From assembly GCF_025362475.1 (NCBI RefSeq), contig NZ_JANYGH010000072.1:62001-126000 (forward strand): DNA of 64,000 bases, read 5' to 3'. The DNA is from Mucilaginibacter sp. (lineage in GTDB: Bacteria; Bacteroidota; Bacteroidia; Sphingobacteriales; Sphingobacteriaceae). The notes below the pieces were generated by a model, which saw only the letters and a program-made list of their open reading frames with translations, was not told where the DNA came from and did not search any database. Below, piece after piece: positions 1 to 9,291 of the stretch. The position numbers and the translations under genes were made by a program. Each line of letters opens with the position of its first letter. Positions within the stretch are counted from its first letter, which is position 1.

Positions 1-54
1 ACAAACCTATACTTCATTATACACCGGCTTTTAATGTTCATTACTTTAAATGGT

Positions 55-91
55 AAAAGAATATACAACCTTTACAGGCTGTATATTCTTG
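55..91 (-). terminator. Intrinsic terminator of the first SusC-SusD operon
   Basis: Two perfect 11-base arms, AAGAATATACA (57-67) and its complement (80-90), enclose a 12-base loop that can pair further (CCT with AGG). Read on the minus strand the stem is followed by a T-rich run (TTCTTTT). It lies about 25 bases after the SusD stop codon, where the end of the SusC-SusD transcript is expected. Termination is inferred from structure only. Confidence 0.65.
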
Positions 92-115
92 TTGCTGGAT
101 ATAAGCTAACAATAC

Positions 116-1630
116 TTATTGCCTGCCCGCATTACTTAAATTAGGGTTAATATTAACCTGGTTTAAAGGATAAGGGAAATACTGATCACGAGGCATAACC
201 ACCGTTTGCGTTTGGCTGGTTCTTTTAAGATAGCCATTTACTACCTCGGCATATTTACCAAACCTCATCAAATCAGCACGTCTTTTGCCTTCGTAATATA
301 ACTCCCAGCCACGTTCCTGTAAAAGTGCATCGCGTAATGTTGCCTGTGTAAAAGCGCTTTGTACCAGCAATTTAGCATGCGATCTTGCTTTTACCAGGTT
401 TATTAATGAAATGCTTTCGGCATTGGGGCCGTTAAGTTCGTTTAGTGCCTCTGCTCTGCTTAATAATACATCGGCATACCGCAAAATATCAACACTGTGG
501 CCATCATAATAAGTATTTGCGCCATTTGGATCGGCATATTTCATGGTTGCCACATCGGGCATGTATAAAATACCTGCCGGTGGCGTAGCACCCAAAGTTG
601 GTGCTTGTTTGTGGGTTAAACCATCAACACCAGCATACTCTGTAAAGAACATTTTTTTACGATCGTCCTGATCATCGTAGCTGTTGTAAAAATCCCAGGT
701 TACGGCGTAATACTGCCACCTATCGGTTAATACAGGGTGATCAAGCGGGCCAAAGTGGTTTAATAATTCGGTACCATTAACGTTGGCATCGCTCAATACC
801 GAAAAGATATTTTCTGAACACCATTTGTTATCTTCCTTAAATAAGCCTGCATAGGTTGGAAATAACTGGTAAACGTTAAGATCCATAACCTGCTTGGTCA
901 GGTCGGCCGCTTTTTGCCATTGATGCTGGCGTAAATATAATTTAGCCAATAAAGTCATGGCTGCTCCCTTTGTAGCACGGCCAACATCATTTGTAGCGTA
1001 AATTTTATTGCTTTTATAGTCAACAGGCAAAGTGTTTATGGCCGCTTCCAGGTCAGATATTAAAAGGGCATCTATCTGCGCAACAGGTGTAACCGGTGGC
1101 TGGCTGGTATATTTAGGATTAGCCACATCTTTTTCTGTAACTAATACTACAGGTCCCCAGGCATCTGTAAGATCCAGATAGGCAATAGCGCGCAAAAATT
1201 TCATTTCGGACAGGAACTGATTTTTCGAATCAGCTCCAATTGTTGTCATAGCCGAAACATTATATATTGCGTTGTTCGCATCAGCTATCAGCTTGTAAAT
1301 CTGTTTCCAATCCTCAGCTAATAACCCATTTGCCGAGTTCCATTGAACCAGTGAAAGCTGGCCTGGGTCACCACTGTAGCTACAGTGACCTACATCGGTA
1401 GTTAAATCCGTAAGTGCAAAGTGCCTTACCGTCCAATAGTCAAAGTTATCGCCAACAGCCGGGCCTTTCAGACGCGCATAAACTGCATTTACCGCAGCTA
1501 TCGCATCAGACTGTGTACGGAAAGCATTGATACTGGTTAAACTGCTATATACCTTTGGGTCGAGATTTTTATTACAGGATAACTGCAAAAACATCGCCGC
1601 TACGATCAGGATAATATTATATTTTTTCAT
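116..1630 (-). CDS. SusD/RagB family nutrient-binding lipoprotein
   Basis: Outer-membrane surface lipoprotein that caps the adjacent SusC channel and helps bind glycan. The 504 residues begin with a lipoprotein signal ending at Cys19 (LQLSC), the usual lipobox position. The N-terminal half has the helical TPR-like SusD region (for example FLRAIAYLDLTDAWGP near residue 145). The C-terminal half has the typical LLQERGWELYYEGKRRADL segment and a late FPYPLNQVNINPNL tail. It starts 42 bases after the SusC stop, so the two form an operon. Two LacI-type operators upstream of SusC probably control both genes. The ligand cannot be read from sequence; neighbouring GH109 and kinase genes suggest an N-acetylhexosamine glycan. 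Confidence 0.93.
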   Translation of the reverse strand: MKKYNIILIVAAMFLQLSCNKNLDPKVYSSLTSINAFRTQSDAIAAVNAVYARLKGPAVGDNFDYWTVRHFALTDLTTDVGHCSYSGDPGQLSLVQWNSANGLLAEDWKQIYKLIADANNAIYNVSAMTTIGADSKNQFLSEMKFLRAIAYLDLTDAWGPVVLVTEKDVANPKYTSQPPVTPVAQIDALLISDLEAAINTLPVDYKSNKIYATNDVGRATKGAAMTLLAKLYLRQHQWQKAADLTKQVMDLNVYQLFPTYAGLFKEDNKWCSENIFSVLSDANVNGTELLNHFGPLDHPVLTDRWQYYAVTWDFYNSYDDQDDRKKMFFTEYAGVDGLTHKQAPTLGATPPAGILYMPDVATMKYADPNGANTYYDGHSVDILRYADVLLSRAEALNELNGPNAESISLINLVKARSHAKLLVQSAFTQATLRDALLQERGWELYYEGKRRADLMRFGKYAEVVNGYLKRTSQTQTVVMPRDQYFPYPLNQVNINPNLSNAGRQ

Positions 1631-1672
1631 TTGCTTTAATTTTATGTTGATCCGCTAAGGGATGCTTATTTA

Positions 1673-4600
1673 TTAGTGAACAGATACTTTAATACCAAAT
1701 GCGAAGGTTCTGAATGCGGGGAAAGAGTTAAAATCCAATCCGCCTGATGTATTCCCAGTGTGAACGTTCACCTCAGGATCGGTACCTTTATAATTGGTTA
1801 CGGTAATCAGGTTCTGCGCTTCGGCATAAATCCTTATCCCCTGTACAATTTTAATGTTCTGGAATAATGATGAAGGGAAGCTATAACCCAATGAAACTGA
1901 TTTTAAGCGGGCATAAGAAGCATTTTCAACAAAACGGGAGTTCACATAACCACCATAAGTGCTCAGGAAATAGCCTTCTCGCGGGATATCTGTATTTTCG
2001 TTTTTGCCGGCAACAAACCTGTTCAATGCATCAGTACTTGTTGTTGACTCCAACACCAGCCTGTTCATGTTAAATAATTTATAACCAAAGGCTCCCTGGA
2101 TAAAAATGTTGAGATCGAAACCTTTGTAATGGAAATCGTTGCCAAAACCTGCAGTGAAGTGCGGGTTTGAATTACCTAAATATTTTTGATCATCAGGGGT
2201 TATTTTACCGTCTCCGTTAACATCTGCATACTTAGGATCGCCCGGTTTTGAATTTGGCTGCGGTGCATAGCTTTCACCTGTTTTTAGCACTCCTGCGTAT
2301 ACATAACCATATAGCTCACCTAACTCCTGTCCTACTTCAAGTCTTGAAAACTCACGACCAGAAACGGTTCCACTTGGATTGGCAGTATTGCTGCTAATTG
2401 TTTTGATACCACCCAAATCCAACGCTTTTTGTTTGTTGTAGGCTATATTGAAGCTGGTATTCCAGGCAAAGCCTTTTGAACGTACATTGTTCGTGTTTAC
2501 AGAAAGCTCGATACCCCTGTTTTCGATAGCACCACCGTTTACTAACTGGGTGCTAAAGCCCCACCACTGACCAATTGGGATATTGATCAACAAATCGGAG
2601 GTTTTTTTACGATAAACGTCAACAGTAGCGTTGATACGGCCATCGGCAAAACCTACATCTAAACCTGCATCAAGTTGTGCCGTACTTTCCCATTTTAAGT
2701 TAGGGTTTGATAGGCTTGAAGGCTCAATACCTACCTGCAGCGGTCCACCATCACTCAATACAGTGCTATAGTTACCAAATGTGCTCAGGTACTGGTAGTT
2801 GTTAATCCTGTCGTTACCGGTAACACCATAGCTCACCCTAAGCTTTAAATTTGAAAAAGTATTTAGGTTTTTGATAAAATCCTCATCGGTAAATTTATAA
2901 GCCAAAGCTCCTGATGGGAAAATACCATGCCTGAAATTGCTACCAAATTTTGAAGAAGCATCATCCCTTAAAGTAAATGTTGCCAGAACCTTATCCTTGT
3001 ATGAATAGTTTAACCTGCCGTAATAATCCGTAAGTGATGATTCTGATTTACCGCTATTGTAACCGTTAACAGTTGAACCTGCGCTCAGATTGTAATACAG
3101 GAACACATCAGTAGGGAAACCTTTAGCACCGGCACTTAATGATTCAGCAACATCCCTTTGGTTGGAGTTACCTACCAATAAAGTAAACGCATGGTCTTTA
3201 AAGTTATATTTATAAGTCAAATAGTTTTCAACCAACCATCTAAAGGCAGTAGACATTTGCTCGCTAGCGATACCACCGTTTGCTTTACCTGCTACCAGTG
3301 TTCTTGGGGTGTACTGCCCGGCTGTAACCTGGCTGTATTCGCTACCTGCACCTAAGTGGTAGGTAAGATTTTTAAATAAGGTATAATCTAAAGATATGTT
3401 ACCGTTTATTAGTTTGCTGCCGCTTTTGTTGGTTGGCTCCAAAAGACTTGCCAGGGCATTGTTTTTACCCTGGTATACATAATAACTACCATCGGCATTA
3501 TAAACCGGGATGTTGGGCTGTGCAGTTAAAAGGCCAAACAATGGCGCAGTAATATCGCCAGAATAAGATTGCAGTGTTGAGTTTGAGCTTGCGCCGTAAA
3601 AATTAGCGCCTAATTTTAGGTTTTCGTTAAGTGTTTTTTCGGCACCTATTCTTGCAGTGTATCTTTCCAGGCTGGTGTTTTTTAATACCCCGAGTTGTTT
3701 TAGATAATTACCGGATACGTAAATTTTCGAGTCCTTATCAGCACTGCTGATGCTTAGGTTACGATTTTGCACCGTTGCATTTTGTGTAGCTGATTTTAAC
3801 CAATTTGTATTAGCCAACGGAAAGTTTGATGGAAATATAGCCGGTTTGCCATCTTCAATAGCTGTAGCATTCTGAATATCGGTATACTGCTGCCCGTTTA
3901 ATAACGACGGATGGTAGGTTAAGTACTGCTGCCCGTTTGATACATCAGCATCGATAGCTACCTTGCCTATTTTCCCTTTTTTAGTAGTGATAAGCACCAC
4001 ACCATTGCCACCTCGTGAGCCGTATATAGCTGTTGCAGACGCATCCTTCAATATCTGGATGTCTTCAATATCGTTAGGGTTTATCTGGTTACCGTTATCG
4101 GTAATAAAACCATCAACAACATACAATGGCGAATTACTTGTATTAATAGAGTTACCACCCCTGATGGTGATAGAAATAGTACCACCCGGTGCAAAGCTTG
4201 ATTGTTGTACCTGCACACCAGCTGCCTTACCCTGTATAGCCTGGCCTAAGTTTGATGTAGTACCACCAAGGTTAAGGTCATCACTTTTTACCGAACTTAC
4301 AGAACCAGTAAGGTCGCTCTTTTTAACAGAGCCGTAACCTACCACTACTACTTCGTTGAGTTTGTTGAGATCTTCCTGTAAGGTTACCGTTATTTCATTT
4401 GAGCTGCCTAAGGTTACCATTTGTGTTTTGTATCCTATATATGATACAACCAACACTTTTGAATTCCCTTTAAGGGTAATTCTAAACTTCCCGTTAAGAT
4501 CTGTAGAGGTTGTATTTTTAACTCCCCTTTCCGTTACGGTAGCACCTATAATCGGACCGCCTTTGTCTATAATATTACCGGTGATAACTGTTTGTGCACT

Positions 4601-4726
4601 TGCCAGTGTTGGCAGCAGCAAAAAAAGATAACAGCAGATCATTTTAAAAAGGGTACCATAAAGCTTCTTTTTTGAAAAAGTACTTTTTGAGGAACCCGGA
4701 TCAAGTTGTGTGTAAATTTTAATCAT
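1673..4726 (-). CDS. SusC/RagA family TonB-dependent outer-membrane transporter
   Basis: A 1017-residue TonB-dependent beta-barrel that imports oligosaccharides with its SusD partner. A long N-terminus ends in a signal peptide (LLLPTLASAQ, about residues 35-45). A carboxypeptidase-D regulatory-like domain follows (about 47-125, with GATVTERGVKNTTSTDLNG), then the SusC signature VVVVGYGSVKKSDLTG. The plug includes PLYVVDGF and DASATAIYGSRGGNGVVLI (about 200-250), and a barrel runs to the C-terminus. The start used is the longest; an internal Met at residue 29 just before the hydrophobic stretch is an alternative. Two CAAACGTTTG boxes lie 112 and 144 bases upstream, so repression by the LacI regulator encoded at 9292 is likely. 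Confidence 0.95.
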   Translation of the reverse strand: MIKIYTQLDPGSSKSTFSKKKLYGTLFKMICCYLFLLLPTLASAQTVITGNIIDKGGPIIGATVTERGVKNTTSTDLNGKFRITLKGNSKVLVVSYIGYKTQMVTLGSSNEITVTLQEDLNKLNEVVVVGYGSVKKSDLTGSVSSVKSDDLNLGGTTSNLGQAIQGKAAGVQVQQSSFAPGGTISITIRGGNSINTSNSPLYVVDGFITDNGNQINPNDIEDIQILKDASATAIYGSRGGNGVVLITTKKGKIGKVAIDADVSNGQQYLTYHPSLLNGQQYTDIQNATAIEDGKPAIFPSNFPLANTNWLKSATQNATVQNRNLSISSADKDSKIYVSGNYLKQLGVLKNTSLERYTARIGAEKTLNENLKLGANFYGASSNSTLQSYSGDITAPLFGLLTAQPNIPVYNADGSYYVYQGKNNALASLLEPTNKSGSKLINGNISLDYTLFKNLTYHLGAGSEYSQVTAGQYTPRTLVAGKANGGIASEQMSTAFRWLVENYLTYKYNFKDHAFTLLVGNSNQRDVAESLSAGAKGFPTDVFLYYNLSAGSTVNGYNSGKSESSLTDYYGRLNYSYKDKVLATFTLRDDASSKFGSNFRHGIFPSGALAYKFTDEDFIKNLNTFSNLKLRVSYGVTGNDRINNYQYLSTFGNYSTVLSDGGPLQVGIEPSSLSNPNLKWESTAQLDAGLDVGFADGRINATVDVYRKKTSDLLINIPIGQWWGFSTQLVNGGAIENRGIELSVNTNNVRSKGFAWNTSFNIAYNKQKALDLGGIKTISSNTANPSGTVSGREFSRLEVGQELGELYGYVYAGVLKTGESYAPQPNSKPGDPKYADVNGDGKITPDDQKYLGNSNPHFTAGFGNDFHYKGFDLNIFIQGAFGYKLFNMNRLVLESTTSTDALNRFVAGKNENTDIPREGYFLSTYGGYVNSRFVENASYARLKSVSLGYSFPSSLFQNIKIVQGIRIYAEAQNLITVTNYKGTDPEVNVHTGNTSGGLDFNSFPAFRTFAFGIKVSVH

Positions 4727-4837
4727 ACATTTTGGGTGTTAGTATTAATTAATTGTTGCGTTTTAATAATGGTTTGATTGTTTTTGAATATTGGAAATTA
4801 GAGATATAGGCTTAAAAATGCCCACGCAAACACAGCG

Positions 4838-4847
4838 CAAACGTTTG
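4838..4847. promoter_or_regulatory. LacI-type operator, SusC site 1
   Basis: Exact palindrome CAAACGTTTG with the CG centre typical of LacI-family operators, flanked by GCG on the left. One of five identical cores between 4.8 and 10.4 kb around the lacI gene. It is about 110 bases upstream of the SusC start. Confidence 0.75.
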
Positions 4848-4869
4848 TTTTGAAGAAACTTTGATTACG

Positions 4870-4879
4870 CAAACGTTTG
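4870..4879. promoter_or_regulatory. LacI-type operator, SusC site 2
   Basis: Second exact CAAACGTTTG, 32 bases centre to centre from the first. That is about three helical turns, so both sites lie on the same DNA face. Cooperative binding is an inference from the spacing. Confidence 0.75.
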
Positions 4880-5087
4880 ATAAATAGCAAATTGCAGGTA
4901 ATAAATGGCGCAAGGAGCGCAGATCTGCAAGGATTTAAGCCATTTTTAAAGAAGATTTTGGGGGCTTTGGATCAAAAACTTCCCAATTTGGTAAGGTGAC
5001 GGAAATTTTTGATTTTGAGGGAGTTGGGAAAGATTAGCTTTCGCCCGTCAAACCTGATACTCTGAAGAGTACATAACAAGTGGCTAA

Positions 5088-5120
5088 AGACTTACGAAGT
5101 TTTAAAAACTTCGTAAGTCT
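5088..5120. repeat. 33-base perfect inverted repeat, copy 1
   Basis: Arms AGACTTACGAAGTTTT and its exact complement are separated by one base. A second copy at 21256-21288 has the same design with a paired base change in both arms. The element sits about 70 bases after the GH109 stop codon. It lacks a T-tract on the minus strand, so it is better described as an intergenic palindromic repeat than as a standard terminator. Confidence 0.8.
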
Positions 5121-5188
5121 GAGATTCAACAATTTGCCATAGGCTGGAACAGAACGATGACAGTTACTATGTGGGTACGGATTGTTAC

Positions 5189-6541
5189 CTAAAAACCGCT
5201 ATCATCCAACGCAAATGTATTTTTCCTTTCCTTCCATTTACCTTTTGTAAAATCAGGGAAATTAACACTTGCGTTGCCTTCTTTTAAGGATTTGGTTGAT
5301 AACGGGGTGATCACACTCATGGTAACTGAATCATAAACATCAATAGGTGTTTGCTTTTTCTGTTTGACAGATTCAACAAAGGCGTTGAATACAAACCAAT
5401 CCATACCGCCATGGCCGGCTCCTTCGGCAAACTTTTCATATTTCTTCCATAACGGGTGATCGTATTTATCAAACCATACTTTTGCCGGATCCCAGGAATC
5501 ATCTTCTTTAGATTGATGATCGATATAGACGCTCTTGTTCACATCCATCCAAAGTCCTTTTGTACCCTGCACCCTAAAACCTAAGGAATACGGACGTGGC
5601 AAATGTGTATCATGGCTTAGCATCACCGTTTCCCCGTTTGCGCAGTTGATCATGGTGGTAGTTACGTCGCCATTTTTGTAGTTGATCTTTGCATTGGGAT
5701 GGCCCGGCGATAGCTCCTCTATGTAAGCACCTAAACCGCGAGCCTTTGAACTAAAAGACACGAGGTTGGTAAAACGATTACCGGCATTAATATTGGCATA
5801 ATGCATACATGGGCCTACACCATGAGTTGGATAAATATCGCCATCAACATCTATATTAAATTGGGTGCGCCATTGTGCTTCGCTTAACGCGTTGGGGCCA
5901 AACTCAACACCGGCGTTGCCGTAACTGCCTTTACCATCATTAAATAATACCGGCCTTAAATTATGCTGGTAACCACCTTCCAAATGAATGATCTCGCCAA
6001 AAAGGTTCTGGCGTGCCATATTAAGCGCGGCCATTACATCCCGGCGATAGCAAACATTTTCCAGGGTCATGTATGGCATTCCCGTTTTTTCGGATGTATG
6101 CACAATATCCCAGTGATCTTCTACCGTAAGGCCTGCAATAACTTCACAGCCTACATATTTACCGGCTTTCATGGCATCAATAGCCTGTGAGTGGTGAAAC
6201 TGCCATGGTGTAGCGATGATCACAGCATCAATATCCTTATGGTCTAACAGTTTTTTGTAGGCATCCAAACCGCCGGTGTATTCTTTTACCGGGGCATGTC
6301 CTTTTTTGGCGATGTATTCGCGACAAATTTTTAGCGAATGTTCCTGTGTATCGCAAATAGCCACCACCTCAACATCATCGCGCAGCAAACCTTCTGCAAT
6401 GTGGCTCATGCCACGGGCGCCAACACCTATGTAACCTAATCTTACTTTAGTTGATGCCGAAGCAAACAAACTGCCGGTAGGTAATATGCTAAATCCTGCG
6501 GCAACTATTGCGCTGTTTTTGATAAATTCTCTTCTTTCCAT
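5189..6541 (-). CDS. GH109-like Gfo/Idh/MocA family protein (probable alpha-N-acetylgalactosaminidase)
   Basis: A 450-residue protein with a twin-arginine-type leader (RREFIK, then a hydrophobic stretch to about residue 28), suggesting folded export. A Rossmann nucleotide-binding motif follows (GYIGVGARG, 37-44), then ATPWQFH (about 110) and LENVCYRRD (160-168). The segment with Y237-P-T-H240-GVGP matches the Tyr/His active-site pair of GH109 enzymes, which use NAD to cleave alpha-GalNAc. These features separate it from ordinary sugar dehydrogenases. It follows the DUF3472 gene after 39 bases and is probably co-transcribed from that gene's LacI-controlled promoter. Some GH109 relatives act on other sugars, so the substrate is less sure than the family. 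Confidence 0.8.
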   Translation of the reverse strand: MERREFIKNSAIVAAGFSILPTGSLFASASTKVRLGYIGVGARGMSHIAEGLLRDDVEVVAICDTQEHSLKICREYIAKKGHAPVKEYTGGLDAYKKLLDHKDIDAVIIATPWQFHHSQAIDAMKAGKYVGCEVIAGLTVEDHWDIVHTSEKTGMPYMTLENVCYRRDVMAALNMARQNLFGEIIHLEGGYQHNLRPVLFNDGKGSYGNAGVEFGPNALSEAQWRTQFNIDVDGDIYPTHGVGPCMHYANINAGNRFTNLVSFSSKARGLGAYIEELSPGHPNAKINYKNGDVTTTMINCANGETVMLSHDTHLPRPYSLGFRVQGTKGLWMDVNKSVYIDHQSKEDDSWDPAKVWFDKYDHPLWKKYEKFAEGAGHGGMDWFVFNAFVESVKQKKQTPIDVYDSVTMSVITPLSTKSLKEGNASVNFPDFTKGKWKERKNTFALDDSGF

Positions 6542-6580
6542 TTATTGTTTTATAATTAGCGGCACGTGTATGCCAATAGT

Positions 6581-7891
6581 TTATTTTAAGGGTAATTTAT
6601 CCAGGTCGATAATTGGTTTTACGCCAAGCGGTTTCCTGTCAATAACGGTGCGCAGCATCTTATAATCATCGAAAAAACCACCATTTTGCAAGTAAAAACC
6701 AGTAACATCGACACCACCGGCATAATCTTTCCTGTAGTTAGCGTTGGCTGTTGCATCGCCGGTGTACATCGCTTTGGTTAACTCCAGCCAGTTATTAACG
6801 GTATCGCCTATCCATTGGTTGGTAAAAAATGCTTTGCGCGTTTTATCGCCGTAATCGGGATCAAAATTTTCAACAAATGAATATAAGTTGGTTAAATATG
6901 TTGCCACTTTGGGGCGGTTAAAGCTGGCTATCAGCATCCATTTATTAGCATTAACATCTTTAAACCAGGCAGTAAAGGTGGTTGAATTTGTAGCCACATC
7001 AGGTTCTGCTTTTAATAAAAAGGCATAGTTTTGGCCGGCCACCCAAGGATAGTTCATATAACTTTGCCCACCGGAGCCTTCATCACCAAATTCACCTATA
7101 TGTACGCCCTCGCCGCCATGGATTAGTTTAATACGCATATTTTCAGGAATACTCTTGGGGTCCTGTGTTTCATAGGGGCTCCATACAGAAAATAGCACCC
7201 TGCGTTCTGTGGGTGAATTTACCTGCATGCCAAAATAGCCCTGTCCAAAACCATCGGCCATAAAATATGATCCCATAATATCGCCGCCCTTAGGCACCCT
7301 GATCTCGTTATAAAACCATTTTACTTTACTCTCTATATTACGCGGAACGTCAAATCTTAAATGTACAGATGGCCCCCTTTTTCCAAAATAAAACGAACTG
7401 CCTTGCTTTACATAAGCTACATCGTCGTCGGCTTTTGGGGTTTTAATGATTACGTCGCTTACATCGGCATATACATCACCCGTTTTGCTGATACCCTGCA
7501 ATTTTAGGCGGATATGGCCGGGATGTGTTACATTTATTTTACCAACAGCGATGGTATCAAAAGCTGTATTGCTGATCTTTTTATCTATGACAGTATTACC
7601 TGCAGTTACCCTTATGGTGCTCGTTCCCTGGTGCACCTTTAATCTTAAAAACAATTGAATAGTTTGTTTTACAGAAACCCTAAAGTAAACAGTGCTTACA
7701 GATGTGGCACTTGTCCAGTGGGTTAAACCATCGTCGGTAATAGTGGCCGGAGCCTCTACCCAGGCGTTGCCGCCTACCGGTATAATTTTGCGTAAAGTGG
7801 TATCTGTAGCTCCCGGTATTTTAGCCAAAAGCGTACTGCTAAAAAATAGTATACCCAAAATAGCTGTGTAATTATTGATCGTTTTTTTCAT
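6581..7891 (-). CDS. Secreted DUF5077-DUF3472 protein
   Basis: A 436-residue exported protein with an N-terminal signal peptide (about residues 1-24). The first domain (about 30-150) resembles DUF5077, a beta-sandwich often found with carbohydrate-active proteins. The second (about 165-410) resembles DUF3472, with FYNEIRVPKGGDIMGSYFMA, GYFGMQVNSPTERRVLFSVW, HGGEGVHIGEFGDEGSGGQS and a terminal NGGFFDDY. No catalytic residues can be assigned. It starts 92 bases downstream of a CAAACGTTTG box and precedes the GH109 gene, so it probably acts on, or binds, the same glycan. Family assignment is from memory of these motifs; function is unknown. Confidence 0.8.
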   Translation of the reverse strand: MKKTINNYTAILGILFFSSTLLAKIPGATDTTLRKIIPVGGNAWVEAPATITDDGLTHWTSATSVSTVYFRVSVKQTIQLFLRLKVHQGTSTIRVTAGNTVIDKKISNTAFDTIAVGKINVTHPGHIRLKLQGISKTGDVYADVSDVIIKTPKADDDVAYVKQGSSFYFGKRGPSVHLRFDVPRNIESKVKWFYNEIRVPKGGDIMGSYFMADGFGQGYFGMQVNSPTERRVLFSVWSPYETQDPKSIPENMRIKLIHGGEGVHIGEFGDEGSGGQSYMNYPWVAGQNYAFLLKAEPDVATNSTTFTAWFKDVNANKWMLIASFNRPKVATYLTNLYSFVENFDPDYGDKTRKAFFTNQWIGDTVNNWLELTKAMYTGDATANANYRKDYAGGVDVTGFYLQNGGFFDDYKMLRTVIDRKPLGVKPIIDLDKLPLK

Positions 7892-7982
7892 AGTTGATCT
7901 TTTGGTAAAGCATTAACTTACCGTTTTATAAATGTACTCGCATTCAGTATTTTAGTAAACAATAAAGGGTATTAATTCAACG

Positions 7983-7992
7983 CAAACGTTTG
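7983..7992. promoter_or_regulatory. LacI-type operator upstream of the DUF3472 gene
   Basis: Exact CAAACGTTTG, preceded by CG as in the other sites, in the 122-base gap between the galM stop and the DUF3472 start. It indicates a separate LacI-controlled promoter for DUF3472-GH109. Confidence 0.75.
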
Positions 7993-8013
7993 AAAACTGG
8001 CCATAGTTATCCA

Positions 8014-9087
8014 TTAATTGGTGTCTATAGCAAATTCAAAAATTGTTTTACTTATAAATGTATCGCCCGGTTTTAATATTGTAGATGGAAATTCCGAGTG
8101 ATTTGGTGCATCAGGGTAATGCTGTGTTTCCAGGCAAAAACCACTTCTGTGCATGTATTTGGCGCCATTTTTCCCTGGGGAATTATTTTCGATAAAATTA
8201 CCGGTATATAAATGCACGGCAGGCTCGGTTGTGTACACATGGAGTATCCGGCCACTTAATGGCTCTACTACACTTGCCGCCATGAGCAGTTTATCTGAGT
8301 CGGCTTCTTTAATTACCCATGAATGATCGTATCCCGCACTTAATATCAGTTGTTCGTTTTCCTGTCCAATCCGTTCTCCTATTTGCTTTGCCTCCCTAAA
8401 ATCAAAAGGCGTACCCTCAACCCTTGCAACTTCGCCAGTGGGCACCTGCATTTGATTTACAGGCAGATAACCTTGTAAGGGCATCATCAGCTCATGCTCT
8501 AAAATTGAACTGCCGGCCTGGCCTGATAGGTTGAAATAAGCGTGCTGCGTTAAATTAACCAATGTAGTCTTAGTGGTTTTAGCCTCAAAATCAACAATAA
8601 GCTGATTTTGATTATTTAAAGTATATGTAACCGTTGTGGTAAGCTCGCCCGGAAAACCCTCTTCTCCATCTGGGCTGATATATTCCAGCACTACGCCCGT
8701 TTTATCCTTTTGGGTAAAATGCCTAGCTGTCCACACTTTTTTATTAAAGCCGATAGCGCCGCCGTGATGATGGAAGCCTCCGGGCTTAACAGTTAGCTGA
8801 TGCTGTTCATCGTCAATCATAACCAATCCCCCGTTTATACGATTAGCGAAACGGCCAACAATGGCCCCCGTATAATATGGGTCATTGATATACCCTTCTA
8901 CATCGTCATACCCTAAAACAATATCCGCCACATTACCATTTCTATCGGGAATATTGATTGCCTGGATTGATGCACCGAAATTTGTGACCGAAACGCTTAC
9001 ACCGTTTTTATTATGAAGGTCATAAAGCACAACATTCTTGCCATTTGCCATGCCCCAGTTTTTAACGGCTATTGTATTAGCACTCAT
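8014..9087 (-). CDS. galM: Aldose 1-epimerase (mutarotase)
   Basis: A 357-residue cytoplasmic-type enzyme interconverting alpha and beta anomers of aldoses. It has the family order of motifs: FGASIQAINIPDRNG, YTGAIVGRFANRI (about 73-85), GGFHHHGGAIGFNKKVW, QHAYFNLSG with the conserved His, and CLETQHYPDAPNH near the end, where E320 is the expected catalytic base. No signal peptide is seen. It is divergent from lacI and shares the operator at 9201-9210. Beside an anomeric sugar kinase, a mutarotase would supply the correct anomer for phosphorylation; that role is inferred from context. Confidence 0.93.
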   Translation of the reverse strand: MSANTIAVKNWGMANGKNVVLYDLHNKNGVSVSVTNFGASIQAINIPDRNGNVADIVLGYDDVEGYINDPYYTGAIVGRFANRINGGLVMIDDEQHQLTVKPGGFHHHGGAIGFNKKVWTARHFTQKDKTGVVLEYISPDGEEGFPGELTTTVTYTLNNQNQLIVDFEAKTTKTTLVNLTQHAYFNLSGQAGSSILEHELMMPLQGYLPVNQMQVPTGEVARVEGTPFDFREAKQIGERIGQENEQLILSAGYDHSWVIKEADSDKLLMAASVVEPLSGRILHVYTTEPAVHLYTGNFIENNSPGKNGAKYMHRSGFCLETQHYPDAPNHSEFPSTILKPGDTFISKTIFEFAIDTN

Positions 9088-9200
9088 ATTTTAGGTTATT
9101 AAAAATTTAAAATAGTAATTAGCAGCGACTATTTTTAAGCTGTGATGAAATTAGTTAATAAGCTGGTGCATTAAAATGATTTACATGCCTAAACAACACG

Positions 9201-9210
9201 CAAACGTTTG
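9201..9210. promoter_or_regulatory. LacI-type operator between galM and lacI
   Basis: Exact CAAACGTTTG with CG on the left and CA on the right, in the divergent 204-base gap. It is 82 bases upstream of the lacI start and 114 bases upstream of the galM start, which fits autoregulation plus control of galM. Confidence 0.78.
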
Positions 9211-9291
9211 CAAAGCGGCGCACGCTGACAATAATATCGTAATAATCTCCTAACTTTAAATTCACAAAACATACTAATAGCCCCCGGGATA

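Larger units (their letters stand above)
4727..5188. other. Regulatory gap upstream of SusC
   Basis: This 462-base gap between the GH109 stop and the SusC start holds no convincing gene. It contains two LacI-type operators, 32 bases apart centre to centre, in the SusC-proximal part, and a perfect 33-base inverted repeat nearer the GH109 end. A clear Bacteroidota -7 element (TAnnTTTG) could not be found by eye. Confidence 0.7.

Noticed and set aside
3963..4631. Two plus-strand open frames of 124 and 91 residues
   Set aside because: They are antisense to the conserved SusC plug and signature region and have no family features; the minus-strand reading is certain.
5070..5083. Short hairpin TACTC-TGAA-GAGTA
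   Set aside because: The stem is only five pairs with no T-run; too short to call beyond chance.
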